Source of the DNA: DSNY01 sp016861185
GTDB lineage: Bacteria > Pseudomonadota > Gammaproteobacteria > Burkholderiales > Burkholderiaceae_F
NCBI GenBank assembly: GCA_030263275.1
Contig: SZOR01000022.1
Location: 1-42,469 of the forward strand
Direction: 5' to 3'
DNA length: 42,469 nt
Each line of letters starts with the position of its first letter. Positions within the stretch are counted from its first letter, which is position 1. The translations under genes and the position numbers were made by a program. The notes beneath the pieces were generated by a model that searched no databases, had not been told where the DNA came from, and saw only the letters and a program-made list of their open reading frames with translations. Shown in pieces: positions 15,573-22,984 of this stretch.

Positions 15573-15977
15573 TCACGCGGCCGCCTTCTGCGCCTTGGCC
15601 GCGAGCCGCTGCGCGGTCTTGGCCACGTCGACGACGAAGCGCGCGTGTTTCGCGCGGCAGATCGTCTCGACCGGATCGCGCCCTTCGACCTCGAAGCTCA
15701 CCGCGCGGCCGTCGACGCCGGCGACGCGCACGCGCAACTCGACGGCCATGCCGAGCAGCGTGGGCGCGAGATGATCAATCTCGACCCGTGTGCCGACCGA
15801 GTCCTCGCCGGAATCGAGGTGCGCGAGCAGCAGCTCGCGGCACGCCATCTCGATATCGCGCACGAGCATCGGCGTCGCATACACGCGCGCCGCCTCGCCC
15901 ATGAAGTCGATCGTCCGTTCGCGGTCGACCGTCACGCGCCGGGTCGCCTCGAGGCCGGCGGTCAGCGATGGCTTCAT
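15573..15977 (-). CDS. Hot-dog fold thioesterase (FlK-like)
   Basis: A 134-residue single hot-dog domain. The N-terminal TRRVTVDRERTIDFMGEAARVYATPMLV and VGTRVEIDHLAPTLLGMAVE resemble fluoroacetyl-CoA-specific thioesterase-like proteins, with Thr, Glu and His candidates in the central strand (Glu32 region, His near residue 69). Such proteins hydrolyse acyl-CoA. As first gene of the padCD-ligase-hcr operon it may release CoA from dead-end aromatic thioesters (inference). The start ATG 15977 follows AAGGGGAG. Length matches the family. It is divergent from the acetyltransferase gene across a 136-bp regulatory gap. Confidence 0.8.
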   Translation of the reverse strand: MKPSLTAGLEATRRVTVDRERTIDFMGEAARVYATPMLVRDIEMACRELLLAHLDSGEDSVGTRVEIDHLAPTLLGMAVELRVRVAGVDGRAVSFEVEGRDPVETICRAKHARFVVDVAKTAQRLAAKAQKAAA

Positions 15978-16064
15978 AGTGCTCCCCTTTGTCGTTCCGT
16001 TCGGGTCCGCTGTTACGATCCGCGCGCCGCTGCGGGGCGCCGCGTCGCCGCGGAGGCCGGGTCA

Positions 16065-16094
16065 GGCTATTCTTGCAACTGGATACCGATATTC
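16065..16094 (+). promoter_or_regulatory. 30-bp element shared with the korA-had intergenic region
   Basis: It begins GGCTATTCTTGCA and contains TACCGAT. On the opposite strand at 33941-33970 the same element reads GGCTATTCTGGCA ... TACCGAT, with about 22 of 30 positions identical in register. Both copies lie in divergent intergenic regions of the aromatic gene clusters, so a common transcription factor site is the simplest reading. The adjacent Rrf2-type gene is one candidate for its reader. Confidence 0.55.
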
Positions 16095-16101
16095 TTTAAT
16101 T
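16073..16101 (+). promoter_or_regulatory. Candidate sigma-70-type promoter for the GNAT-rrf2 pair
   Basis: TTGCAA (16073-16078) and TTAATT (16096-16101) are 17 bp apart, fair matches to -35 and -10 boxes. Transcription would begin near 16108, leaving a leader of only a few bases before ATG 16114. The -35 lies inside the shared 30-bp element, so a bound factor could block or aid the polymerase. Confidence 0.4.
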
Positions 16102-16113
16102 CAGGTCAACCCG

Positions 16114-16647
16114 ATGGCTCGACGAAACGCCGCGCCGGCCGGCGCCGCCCGCAGGACGAAGCCGAACGCGGTCGAATCCTCGGCTGCTGCGGCGCCGCAG
16201 CGCCGCGAGCTGACGATCCGGCCCGTGCGGCGCGGGGACCTGGAAGCGGTGATCGCGATCGACGCGCAGGTGACGGGCATCGAAAAACGCGACTACTGGC
16301 GGTCGATCTACCGCCGCTACGGCGAGTCAGCCGCGCCCGGCGCGCAGTTCCTCGTCGCCGAGTCGGCGGGCGAGGTGGTCGGCTTCGCGATCGGCGAAGT
16401 GCGCGACTGGGAGTTCGGCGCGCCGCCGTGCGGCTGGGTCTTCGCGATCGACGTGCGGCCCGACGCGCGGCTCGCCGGCATCGGCACGCGGCTGCTCGAG
16501 ACGATCTGTGCGGGTTTTCGCCGCGCGGGCGTGCGCAAGGTGCGCACGATGCTCGCCAGCGACAACACGCTGATCCTGTCGTTCTTCCGCAGCCAGGGGA
16601 TGATGGCCGGCCGCTTCATTCCGCTCGAGATGGATCTGGAAGGCTGA
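16114..16647 (+). CDS. GNAT family N-acetyltransferase
   Basis: A 177-residue GNAT protein. After a disordered, basic, alanine-rich N-terminus of about 35 residues comes LTIRPVRRGDLEAVIAID, then the acetyl-CoA pyrophosphate loop ARLAGIGTRLLE (RxxGxG) near 117-128 and DNTLILSFFRSQGM. The start is ATG 16114; the frame is open far upstream but across the divergent thioesterase gene. It sits 6 bp before an Rrf2-type regulator, and the two are almost surely cotranscribed. The substrate is unknown. Lysine acetylation of aromatic-CoA enzymes or of the regulator is a guess from context. Confidence 0.85.
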   Translation: MARRNAAPAGAARRTKPNAVESSAAAAPQRRELTIRPVRRGDLEAVIAIDAQVTGIEKRDYWRSIYRRYGESAAPGAQFLVAESAGEVVGFAIGEVRDWEFGAPPCGWVFAIDVRPDARLAGIGTRLLETICAGFRRAGVRKVRTMLASDNTLILSFFRSQGMMAGRFIPLEMDLEG

Positions 16648-16653
16648 ACGCCG

Positions 16654-17112
16654 ATGAAGCTGCAGCAGAACAGCATGCTCGCGCTGTACAGCCTGTTCGA
16701 GTTCGCCGCCGATCCGCTGCGGCACATTTCGGCCGCGGAGATCGCCGAGAAGTACCGGGTTTCGCCGCACCACCTGGCGAAGGTGCTCGCCGAGCTGGCG
16801 CGCGCCGGCATCGTGCAGTCGGTGCGCGGCGTCGGCGGCGGCTACCGCTTCGCCGGCAACGCGCGGCGGCTGACGCTGCTCGACGTCATCTCGCGCTTCG
16901 AGGACATTTCCAGCGGCAGCGACGAGCGCCGCGACCGCACGCCCGCCGACCACGCGCTCGCGATCGTGCTCTCGGAGATCGACGAGATCACCAAGGCCAC
17001 GCTGCAGTCGATCACGCTCGCCACGCTGCTGCGTCTGGCGGAGCGCAGGATCGACGCGAGCGAGCCGGCGGCCGCGAACCCGGTCGCCAGGAACGCGCGC
17101 CGGGCGGCATAG
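16654..17112 (+). CDS. Rrf2 family transcriptional regulator without cysteines
   Basis: A 152-residue Rrf2-type winged-helix protein. The helix-turn-helix is at about 25-55 (ISAAEIAEKYRVSPHHLAKV), followed by the wing VRGVGGGYRFA and a dimerisation helix. Rrf2 regulators such as IscR and NsrR carry three cysteines for an iron-sulfur cluster; here there are none anywhere. It must therefore sense something else or be controlled by a partner. It follows the GNAT gene by 6 bp and is divergent from the thioesterase-padCD-hcr operon, which it may control together with itself. Confidence 0.88.
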   Translation: MKLQQNSMLALYSLFEFAADPLRHISAAEIAEKYRVSPHHLAKVLAELARAGIVQSVRGVGGGYRFAGNARRLTLLDVISRFEDISSGSDERRDRTPADHALAIVLSEIDEITKATLQSITLATLLRLAERRIDASEPAAANPVARNARRAA

Positions 17113-17148
17113 CGCTTTCGCTCCGGCGCGTTGCATCGGCCACTGCCG

Positions 17149-18039
17149 TCAGGCCGCCGAGGCGCGGCTCGCCTCGGCCTGCCGCAGCAGCCGTTCCCAA
17201 CCTTCGTCGATCTCCGCCTGCAGCGCCTCGATCTGCTCGGCGGTCATGTGCCTGTAGCGGCTTTGCAGCGCGAGATAGTCGCTGACCGGTCGGGTCTTCG
17301 CGGTGTGATTCACCGTCCACGTGCGGCCGTTTTCGACTTCGTACAGCGGAAACGCGCCGCACTCGACCGCATAACGCGCGGCCGTCAGCCCGGCGTCGTC
17401 GGGCAGCCCCCAGCCGTCGAGGCAGGGAATCAGCAGCGTGAGGATGCGCGTGCCGCGGATCGACTTCGCCTTTTCCACCTTGCGGATCAGGTCGGGCAGA
17501 TGGCCGGCGCTCGCGGTCGCGACGTACGGCACGCCGTGCGCCGCCATGATTTCGACGAGGTTCTTCTTGCGCGAGGTCTTGCCGGCCGGCGTCGAGCCCG
17601 TGCGCGCGAAGTGCGGCGTCGACGACGACTTCTGCGCGCCGGTATTCATGTAACCCTCGTTGTCGAGGCACACATAGATGAAGTCCTCGTTGCGCTCGGC
17701 CGCCGAGGACAGGCACTGGAAGCCGATGTCGTAGGTGCCGCCGTCGCCCGCGAGCACGACGACCTGCGTGTCGCGCTTGCCCTGTGCGTCGAGCGCGCGG
17801 CGCAAACCCGAGGCCGCCGCCGCGCTCGCCTCGAGCGTCGGCTGGTAGACGGGGATCTTCAGCGAGCTGTACGGCTGCGGCCCGGCGATGATCGCCATGC
17901 ACGACGGCGGAATTACCGCCATCGTGTTGGGACCGAGCGTGGCAAGCACATGCCGCGCCGAAAGCGCGTCGATACAACCCGGGCAGGCGGCGTGGCCGGA
18001 GCACAGCATCGGGTCTTCGTGCAGTTCGAGTCCGCGCAT
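17149..18039 (-). CDS. padI: 2-Oxoacid oxidoreductase TPP subunit, PadI-type (phenylglyoxylate dehydrogenase beta)
   Basis: A 296-residue thiamine diphosphate subunit. The TPP site is GDGGTYDIGFQCLS with DNEGYMNTGAQKSSSTP. Cluster cysteines are in CSGHAACPGC (14-23), PPSCMAII and LIPCLDGWG, the pattern of pyruvate:ferredoxin oxidoreductase beta subunits. It decarboxylates the 2-oxoacid, taken here as phenylglyoxylate, to make the acyl-CoA. ATG 18039 follows GGTGAGGTG. It is the last gene of padE-padHF-padG-padI, 5 bp after padG. Pyruvate or another aryl-pyruvate is the alternative substrate, but the benzoyl-CoA setting favours phenylglyoxylate. Confidence 0.8.
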   Translation of the reverse strand: MRGLELHEDPMLCSGHAACPGCIDALSARHVLATLGPNTMAVIPPSCMAIIAGPQPYSSLKIPVYQPTLEASAAAASGLRRALDAQGKRDTQVVVLAGDGGTYDIGFQCLSSAAERNEDFIYVCLDNEGYMNTGAQKSSSTPHFARTGSTPAGKTSRKKNLVEIMAAHGVPYVATASAGHLPDLIRKVEKAKSIRGTRILTLLIPCLDGWGLPDDAGLTAARYAVECGAFPLYEVENGRTWTVNHTAKTRPVSDYLALQSRYRHMTAEQIEALQAEIDEGWERLLRQAEASRASAA

Positions 18040-18044
18040 CGGAA

Positions 18045-19238
18045 TCACCTCACCCACACCGACCCCACGGCCGGCTCGGCTGCCTGCGCGCGCTGGACGA
18101 ACTCGACGATCCGCTCGGGCGGCACGTTGACGCCGCCCACGCCCGCGAGATAGCCGTGCACGCGCGGCGCGTTCGCGAGGCCGTACAGCGCGGCGAGCAG
18201 TTCCTGGTGCAGTACGCCGCCATGGCCGGGCGAGTGGTTGCGATCGAGCACGACCACGTCGTGCACGCCTGCCAGTGCCGCGCGCAGCGCCTGCACCGGC
18301 AGCGGTCGGAACAGCCGCACCTTCAACAAACCGACCGACTCGCCCGCGTCGCGCAGCGCATCGACCGCTTCGCGCACGGTCCCGCACAGGCTGCCCATCG
18401 TCACGACGACGGTCGAGGCGCCTTCGCAGCGATAGCGCTCGAGCGCGCCGTAGCTGCGGCCGGTGCGCTCGCCCCATTCGCGGCCGACTTCGTCGGTCAG
18501 CGCCGGCACCTTCGCCATCGCTTCGTCGAGCGCCTGGCGATGGCGGTAGAACATGTCCTGCGTGACGACGTTGCCCCACGACTCGACGCGCTCGGTGTCG
18601 AGCCGGTGTGCGGGCGCGTACGGCGGCAGGAACTCGTCGACGAGCGCCTGCGACGGGATCGAAACCGGCTCGAGCGCGTGCGACACGTAGAAGGCGTCGT
18701 GGTTGACCATCACCGGCAGCAGTACGCTTTCGGCGATGCGGAAGGCCTGGATCGTCGCGTCGAGCGATTCCTGCGCGCTTTCGCTGTAGAACTGGATCCA
18801 GCCGGTGTCGCGCTGGGACAGGCTGTCGGTCTGGTCGGGCCAGAACGCCCACGGCGAAGCGACCGTGCGGTTGACGTTGGCCATCACGATCGGCGCGCGC
18901 GCGCCGGCTGCGTAGTGCAGCAACTCGTGCATCAGCAGCAGCCCTTGCGAGGCGGTCGCGGTGAACACGCGCACGCCCGCGAGCGACGCGGGAATGCACG
19001 CGGCCATCACCGAGTGCTCGGACTCGGGCGTGATGATCTCGGCGTCGAACTCGCCTTCGGCCTGGAACTCGGTGAGCTTTTCCAGCACCGGCGTCTGCGG
19101 CGTGATCGGATAGACGGGAACGACCTTCGGCCGCGCCAGCCGCGCCGCCCACGCGACCGCATGGTTGCCGGTCAGCAGCACGGGCCCGTCCTGCGTACTG
19201 CCGCGTTCGAGTGCGATCAGTTCGTCGCGCGCGTTCAT
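18045..19238 (-). CDS. padG: 2-Oxoacid oxidoreductase alpha subunit, PadG-type
   Basis: A 397-residue alpha subunit of the pyruvate/phenylglyoxylate:acceptor oxidoreductase family. PVYPITPQTPVLEKL (about 41-55), ESEHSVMAACIPASLAG, the Rossmann-like domain STVVVTMGSLCGTVREAVD and VLDRNHSPGHGGVL are conserved family blocks. It binds substrate and CoA with PadI. Start ATG 19238 follows GGAGG and overlaps the flavoprotein stop (ATGA). Confidence 0.8.
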   Translation of the reverse strand: MNARDELIALERGSTQDGPVLLTGNHAVAWAARLARPKVVPVYPITPQTPVLEKLTEFQAEGEFDAEIITPESEHSVMAACIPASLAGVRVFTATASQGLLLMHELLHYAAGARAPIVMANVNRTVASPWAFWPDQTDSLSQRDTGWIQFYSESAQESLDATIQAFRIAESVLLPVMVNHDAFYVSHALEPVSIPSQALVDEFLPPYAPAHRLDTERVESWGNVVTQDMFYRHRQALDEAMAKVPALTDEVGREWGERTGRSYGALERYRCEGASTVVVTMGSLCGTVREAVDALRDAGESVGLLKVRLFRPLPVQALRAALAGVHDVVVLDRNHSPGHGGVLHQELLAALYGLANAPRVHGYLAGVGGVNVPPERIVEFVQRAQAAEPAVGSVWVR

Positions 19239-21109
19239 CGCGCCTCCTCGACCATCTTCATCGACCCGGTCGGGCATTCGCGCACGCACAGTCCGCAGCC
19301 CTTGCAGTAGTCGGCGAGCACCGTATAGCCGGCGCCGTTGCGCTTGACGGCGAGGTCGGGGCAGTAGTCGACGCAGTTGTCGCAGAAGATGCAGGTGCCG
19401 CAGGAGAAGCAACGCTCCGTTTCCGCGAGCGCCTGCTCGATGTCGAGGCCGAGCTGGACCTCGGTGGCGCACGCGAGGCGCCGGGTCGCGTCGAGCCGAG
19501 CCTCCGCCGCGCGCGGCTGCTTCGGGTAGTAGTAGGTGTTGATCGCGGCGAGCGGCACGAGCGGCTCGGCGGTCTGCAGCTTTCCCGGCAATGCACGCAG
19601 CACGCGGTCGATCTCGAACGCGGCGCGCTTGCCCATGCCGATCGCCTCGGTGACGAAGCGCGCCACGCTCGCGAGGTCGCCACCGGCGTACACGCGCTCC
19701 GCGCTCGTCGCCTGCAGAGCGTCGACCTTCAGCAGCGCACCGTCGATTTCGAGCATCGGCTGCAGCGCCGCGAGCTCCGGGTCCTGACCGATCGAGGTGA
19801 CGATCGCGTCGGCAGCGAGCGTGAATTCGCTGCCCGCAGTCGGTTCGACCGTGAACTGACCGCGCTGCACGCCGGGCACGAAGCGGACGCGGATGCACCG
19901 AAGCGCGATTGCCCCCGCCCCCCCACCGGCTTGGACAGACTCCGGGCAGGTCTCCCGCGCGCCGGGGAAAGCCCCGTCCGCGTTGTGCGCCTTCACCCCC
20001 CTTTCGTAACGGGGGGCCGCACTTACCCCCCTTTCGTAAAGGGGGGCAGGGGGGATTTCTTCAGCGCCGCCGAACGGGCAAATCCCCCCTGGCCCCCCTT
20101 TTTCAAAGGGGGGAGAGACAGCCGCATCTACGCTGATCGTGTTCTCGTAGGCCTGGGCTGCGTCGACGAGCATCGCCCCGTCGACCAGTGCGATGCCCTC
20201 TTCCAGCGCCTCGACGACTTCCTCGCGTTGCGCCGGCATCTGTGCGCGCGACTCCAGCGCGAGGATCGTCACGTCGTGTCCCGCGCGGCGCGCGCTGCGC
20301 GCAGCGTCGAGCGCCGCGCTGCCGCCGCCGATCACGACGACGTGTTTGCCGAGCACAGGCGCCGCCCCGGCATTGCTGCGCGCGAGATACTCGGCGCCAT
20401 CGATTACCCAGGGCTGCGTGTAGTCGAGCTGCGGCAGCCGCTTCGTTCGTTGCGCACCCGTCGCGAGATATACCGCGTCGAACTCGCCGCGCAGCCGCTC
20501 CAAATCCTCGTGCGACGCGAGCGGCTCACCGCAACGCACGTCCACGCCGAGCGCGACGATCCTTGCGATCTCCGCGTCGAGCACCGAACGCGCCAGTCGA
20601 TACGAAGGAATGCCGTAGCGCATCAGCCCGCCGAGTTCTGGCTGCGCTTCGAACAGCGTTACGCGGTAGCCGCGCCGCCGAATCTGGAACGCGGCCGACA
20701 GCCCCGACGGCCCGCCGCCGACGACGGCGACGCGCTCGGCGCGCTCGACGGGGGGCGGCTCGAACGCCCACCCCTGCTCGATCGCCGCGTCGCCAACGAA
20801 GCGCTCCAGCTTGCAGATCGCCAGCGGTTCGTCGAAGCCGCCGCGGTTGCACGCGGCTTCGCACGGGTGGTGGCAGATACGGCCGGCGATCGCGGGAAAC
20901 GGGTTGTGCCGCGTCAGGATCTCCCATGCGCCGCGGAAGTCGCGCGCGCGGGCGCGGCCGATCCACTCGGCGATGTCGCCGTTGACCGGGCACGCGGCAT
21001 GGCACGGCGACGGCGCGCGGATGTGCTGCGGCAGCGCCGCGCGCCACGTGCCCGTCTTGAAGACCTCCGTGGTGCCGGTGGTCCAGATCGGCGGGATCGG
21101 ATCGTTCAT
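19235..21109 (-). CDS. padH: Flavoprotein-ferredoxin fusion, PadH plus PadF type
   Basis: A 624-residue protein. The N-terminal GltD-like iron-sulfur part has PCHAACPVNGDI and CHHPCEAACNRG. The FAD site is VAVVGGGPSGLSAAFQIRR and the NAD(P) site VVVIGGGSAALDAARSARR. The C-terminus carries two [4Fe-4S] motifs, CFSCGTCIFCDNCVDYCP and CKGCGLCVRECPTGS. In Azoarcus evansii the flavoprotein (PadH) and ferredoxin (PadF) are separate subunits; here they appear joined. It would take electrons from the PadGI core to NAD(P)+. About 75 residues between ALVDGAMLVD and RCIRVRFVPG are foreign to the family and include a translated palindromic repeat. The start ATG 21109 overlaps the padE stop (ATGA). A KorC-like NADP oxidoreductase subunit is the alternative. 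Confidence 0.8.
   Translation of the reverse strand: MNDPIPPIWTTGTTEVFKTGTWRAALPQHIRAPSPCHAACPVNGDIAEWIGRARARDFRGAWEILTRHNPFPAIAGRICHHPCEAACNRGGFDEPLAICKLERFVGDAAIEQGWAFEPPPVERAERVAVVGGGPSGLSAAFQIRRRGYRVTLFEAQPELGGLMRYGIPSYRLARSVLDAEIARIVALGVDVRCGEPLASHEDLERLRGEFDAVYLATGAQRTKRLPQLDYTQPWVIDGAEYLARSNAGAAPVLGKHVVVIGGGSAALDAARSARRAGHDVTILALESRAQMPAQREEVVEALEEGIALVDGAMLVDAAQAYENTISVDAAVSPPFEKGGPGGICPFGGAEEIPPAPLYERGVSAAPRYERGVKAHNADGAFPGARETCPESVQAGGGAGAIALRCIRVRFVPGVQRGQFTVEPTAGSEFTLAADAIVTSIGQDPELAALQPMLEIDGALLKVDALQATSAERVYAGGDLASVARFVTEAIGMGKRAAFEIDRVLRALPGKLQTAEPLVPLAAINTYYYPKQPRAAEARLDATRRLACATEVQLGLDIEQALAETERCFSCGTCIFCDNCVDYCPDLAVKRNGAGYTVLADYCKGCGLCVRECPTGSMKMVEEAR
19996..20114. repeat. 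CCCCCTTTCGTAAAGGGGG repeat, translated in frame inside the padH gene
   Basis: Three G/C-run hairpins lie at 19996-20016, 20026-20046 and 20093-20113, and GGGGGATTT near 20050 pairs with AAATCCCCCC near 20079. On the minus strand it is read through in the padH frame as SPPFEKGGPGGI, EIPPAPLYERGV and PRYERGV. The same sequence occurs outside genes at 21799-21920 and 27432-27526, so this copy is an insertion that kept the frame and introduced no stop. Confidence 0.85.
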
Positions 21110-21663
21110 GCGGCAAGCCTCTGCAACTGCGCGTCGACCCAGCGATAGCCGTCCTCGCACGCGGCGATGTTCTCGTCGTGCAGCTTGGGCGCCTCGTCGG
21201 TCAGCACGCGCGTCAGCACGTCGAGCGCGGGCGCCGCGACCGCGCGCGCGAACGCACCGAGCAGCGCGGAGTTGACGATGCGGCCGAGCCCGTGCCGGCG
21301 CGAGATCGCCAGCCCGTCGACCGGAATCACGCGAAGACCCGGCAGTGCGGCCGCGTAGTGCTCGGCCGGACGCGACGAGTTGACGACGATCAGCGTGTCC
21401 GGGCGCGCGGCCGCCAGGAGCGGGCCCGCGAGCAGGCTCGCGTCGAAGCACAGGATCGCGTCGGCGCGCTCGATGTCGCAGCGCAGGCGGATCGGCCGGT
21501 CGTCGACGCGGATGTACGAGCTGACCGGCGTGCCGCGGCGCGCGCCGCCGTAGCTCGAGAACGCCTGCACTTGGCGGCCTTCGGCGAAGAACGCGGTCGC
21601 GAGCAGGTTGCCCGCTGTCTGCGCACCCTGCCCGCCGCGCCCCTGGATGATGATCTGCAGCAA
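21106..21663 (-). CDS. padE: 2-Oxoacid oxidoreductase gamma subunit, PadE-type
   Basis: A 185-residue gamma subunit of the pyruvate/phenylglyoxylate oxidoreductase family. IIIQGRGGQGAQTAGNLLA at the N-terminus and SYGGARRGTPVSSYIRVDD near 40 are the family signatures. It is the first gene of the padEHGI operon. I chose the TTG at 21663 because a GAGGAG site lies six bases upstream and family proteins begin at this point; another TTG at 21696 would add 11 residues but has a poorer site. The stop overlaps the flavoprotein start (ATGA). Confidence 0.8.
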   Translation of the reverse strand: MLQIIIQGRGGQGAQTAGNLLATAFFAEGRQVQAFSSYGGARRGTPVSSYIRVDDRPIRLRCDIERADAILCFDASLLAGPLLAAARPDTLIVVNSSRPAEHYAAALPGLRVIPVDGLAISRRHGLGRIVNSALLGAFARAVAAPALDVLTRVLTDEAPKLHDENIAACEDGYRWVDAQLQRLAA

Positions 21664-21694
21664 GCGCGTCTCCTCGAACGCTTTGCCTCGACTC

Positions 21695-21725
21695 AATCTA
21701 GGCCGGTTGTGGCCATTCGTCGAAT
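21695..21725 (-). promoter_or_regulatory. Candidate padE promoter with palindrome ATTCGTCGAAT
   Basis: On the minus strand TTCGAC (21719-21724) and TAGATT (21695-21700) are 18 bp apart and could be -35 and -10 boxes for padE, about 25 bp upstream of its start. The -35 overlaps an 11-bp palindrome ATTCG-T-CGAAT at 21715-21725, a possible operator for the divergent LysR-type regulator. Both assignments are weak matches. Confidence 0.35.
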
Positions 21726-21798
21726 TGATTGTCAGAATCCCTCGTATTCACGATTCGGATAAGCGATCCCCACCGTGACACCGAGCCCTGCTTTTCTT

Positions 21799-21920
21799 CC
21801 CCCTTTCGTAAAGGGGGACCGAGGGGGATTTTCAGTCGGCCGCGTTCGTGTCGGCGTCGCCGAAATCCCCCCTGCCCCGCCTTTGCGAAATCCCCCGTGC
21901 CCCCCCTTACGAAAGGGGGG
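21799..21920. repeat. CCCCCTTTCGTAAAGGGGG repeat, copy upstream of lysR
   Basis: The left hairpin is 21799-21817 (8-bp stem) and the right hairpin 21901-21920. GGGGGATTTT and AAATCCCCCC lie between them as a further inverted pair. It ends 18 bp before the lysR start at 21939 and fills most of the padE-lysR intergenic region, so it must lie within or next to the lysR leader. Confidence 0.8.
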
Positions 21921-21938
21921 TGAATGCGTGCCGGGCGT

Positions 21939-22865
21939 ATGAACTTCCGCCAGCTCGATCTGAATCTGCTGCGCGTGCTCGCGGCGGTCTATCGCACCGG
22001 CTCGGTGACGGCGGCGGGGCAGCAGCTCGCGCTGTCGCAGCCGGCCACCAGCAACGCTCTGGCGCGGCTGCGCGAGTTCTTCGGCGACGAGCTGTTCGTC
22101 CGCTCGCCGCGCGGGCTGCATCCGACGCACGTCGCGCAGCGCATTGCGCCGGCGGTGATCGCGCATCTGCAGGCGCTCGAATCGACGGTGCTGTCGGCCG
22201 AGGCCTTCGACCCCGCGACCAGTCGCGTTCACTGGCGGCTGTCGCTGTCCGATCTCGGCGAAATCCTGTTCCTGCCGCCGCTCGCGCACGTCCTGCGGCG
22301 CGAGGCGCCGAACTGCGCGCTGTCGAACGTCGCGGTCGCCGCCGATCAGGTCAGCGCCGCGCTCGAAGCGCGCGACATCGATCTGGCGATCGGCATCCTC
22401 AAGCCGGGGCATCGCGGCATCGCGGGCGAGCCGCTGTTCCAGGAAGGTTTCGTCGGCATCACGTCGCCCGACTGGACACCGCCCGCAGGGAGAAGCGGCA
22501 GGACGCTGAATGCGCAGCAGCTCGCGCGCGCCGCGATCGCCGTGGCCACGCCGACCGCGACCGTGCACGGCAGCGTCGAGGCGCGGCTGAAGCAACTGAA
22601 GCTCGCCGATCGCGCGGTGCTGCACGCGCGGCACTTCGGCGCGCTGCCGGAACTCGTCGCGCGCACCGACCTGCTCGCGATCGTGCCGCGGATGTTCGCC
22701 GAATCGCTCGCGCCGCGTTACGCGGTGAAGATCTGGGAGTTGCCCGACGTCGCGCCCCAGTACGAGGTGCGCATGCTGTGGCACCCGTCGGCCGACGGCG
22801 ATCCGGCGCATGCCTGGCTGCGCGCGCTGATGAAGAAGCTCTTCGCGCGGCGCGGCCGCGGCTGA
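21939..22865 (+). CDS. LysR family transcriptional regulator
   Basis: A 308-residue LysR protein. The N-terminal helix-turn-helix has DLNLLRVLAAVYRTGSVTAA and LSQPATSNALARLREFFGDELFVR (family-typical, about 6-55). The effector domain follows, with LAIGILKPGHRGI and RTDLLAIVPRMFAE. I chose ATG 21939 (MNFRQLD) over the in-frame ATG 21924, because family alignment begins there. It is divergent from padE, the classical arrangement for a LysR activator of that operon. The likely inducer is an aromatic acid or CoA ester (inference). Confidence 0.92.
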   Translation: MNFRQLDLNLLRVLAAVYRTGSVTAAGQQLALSQPATSNALARLREFFGDELFVRSPRGLHPTHVAQRIAPAVIAHLQALESTVLSAEAFDPATSRVHWRLSLSDLGEILFLPPLAHVLRREAPNCALSNVAVAADQVSAALEARDIDLAIGILKPGHRGIAGEPLFQEGFVGITSPDWTPPAGRSGRTLNAQQLARAAIAVATPTATVHGSVEARLKQLKLADRAVLHARHFGALPELVARTDLLAIVPRMFAESLAPRYAVKIWELPDVAPQYEVRMLWHPSADGDPAHAWLRALMKKLFARRGRG

Positions 22866-22984
22866 ACGCGCGTTGGGGCGGGCCGGAGCGTCTGCGCCCG
22901 CGCGTTCCGGGGATACCCAGCGCGCGGCGCCGAATTACGCTGCATCACGTCGGCAGGATCGCAACCCGGACCGCGGAGGAAGCG

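Noticed and set aside
19996..20114. A frameshift or assembly error in the padH-like gene at the G/C-run repeat
   Set aside because: The frame continues on both sides into conserved family blocks, with no stop or shift, so a tolerated in-frame insertion is simpler.
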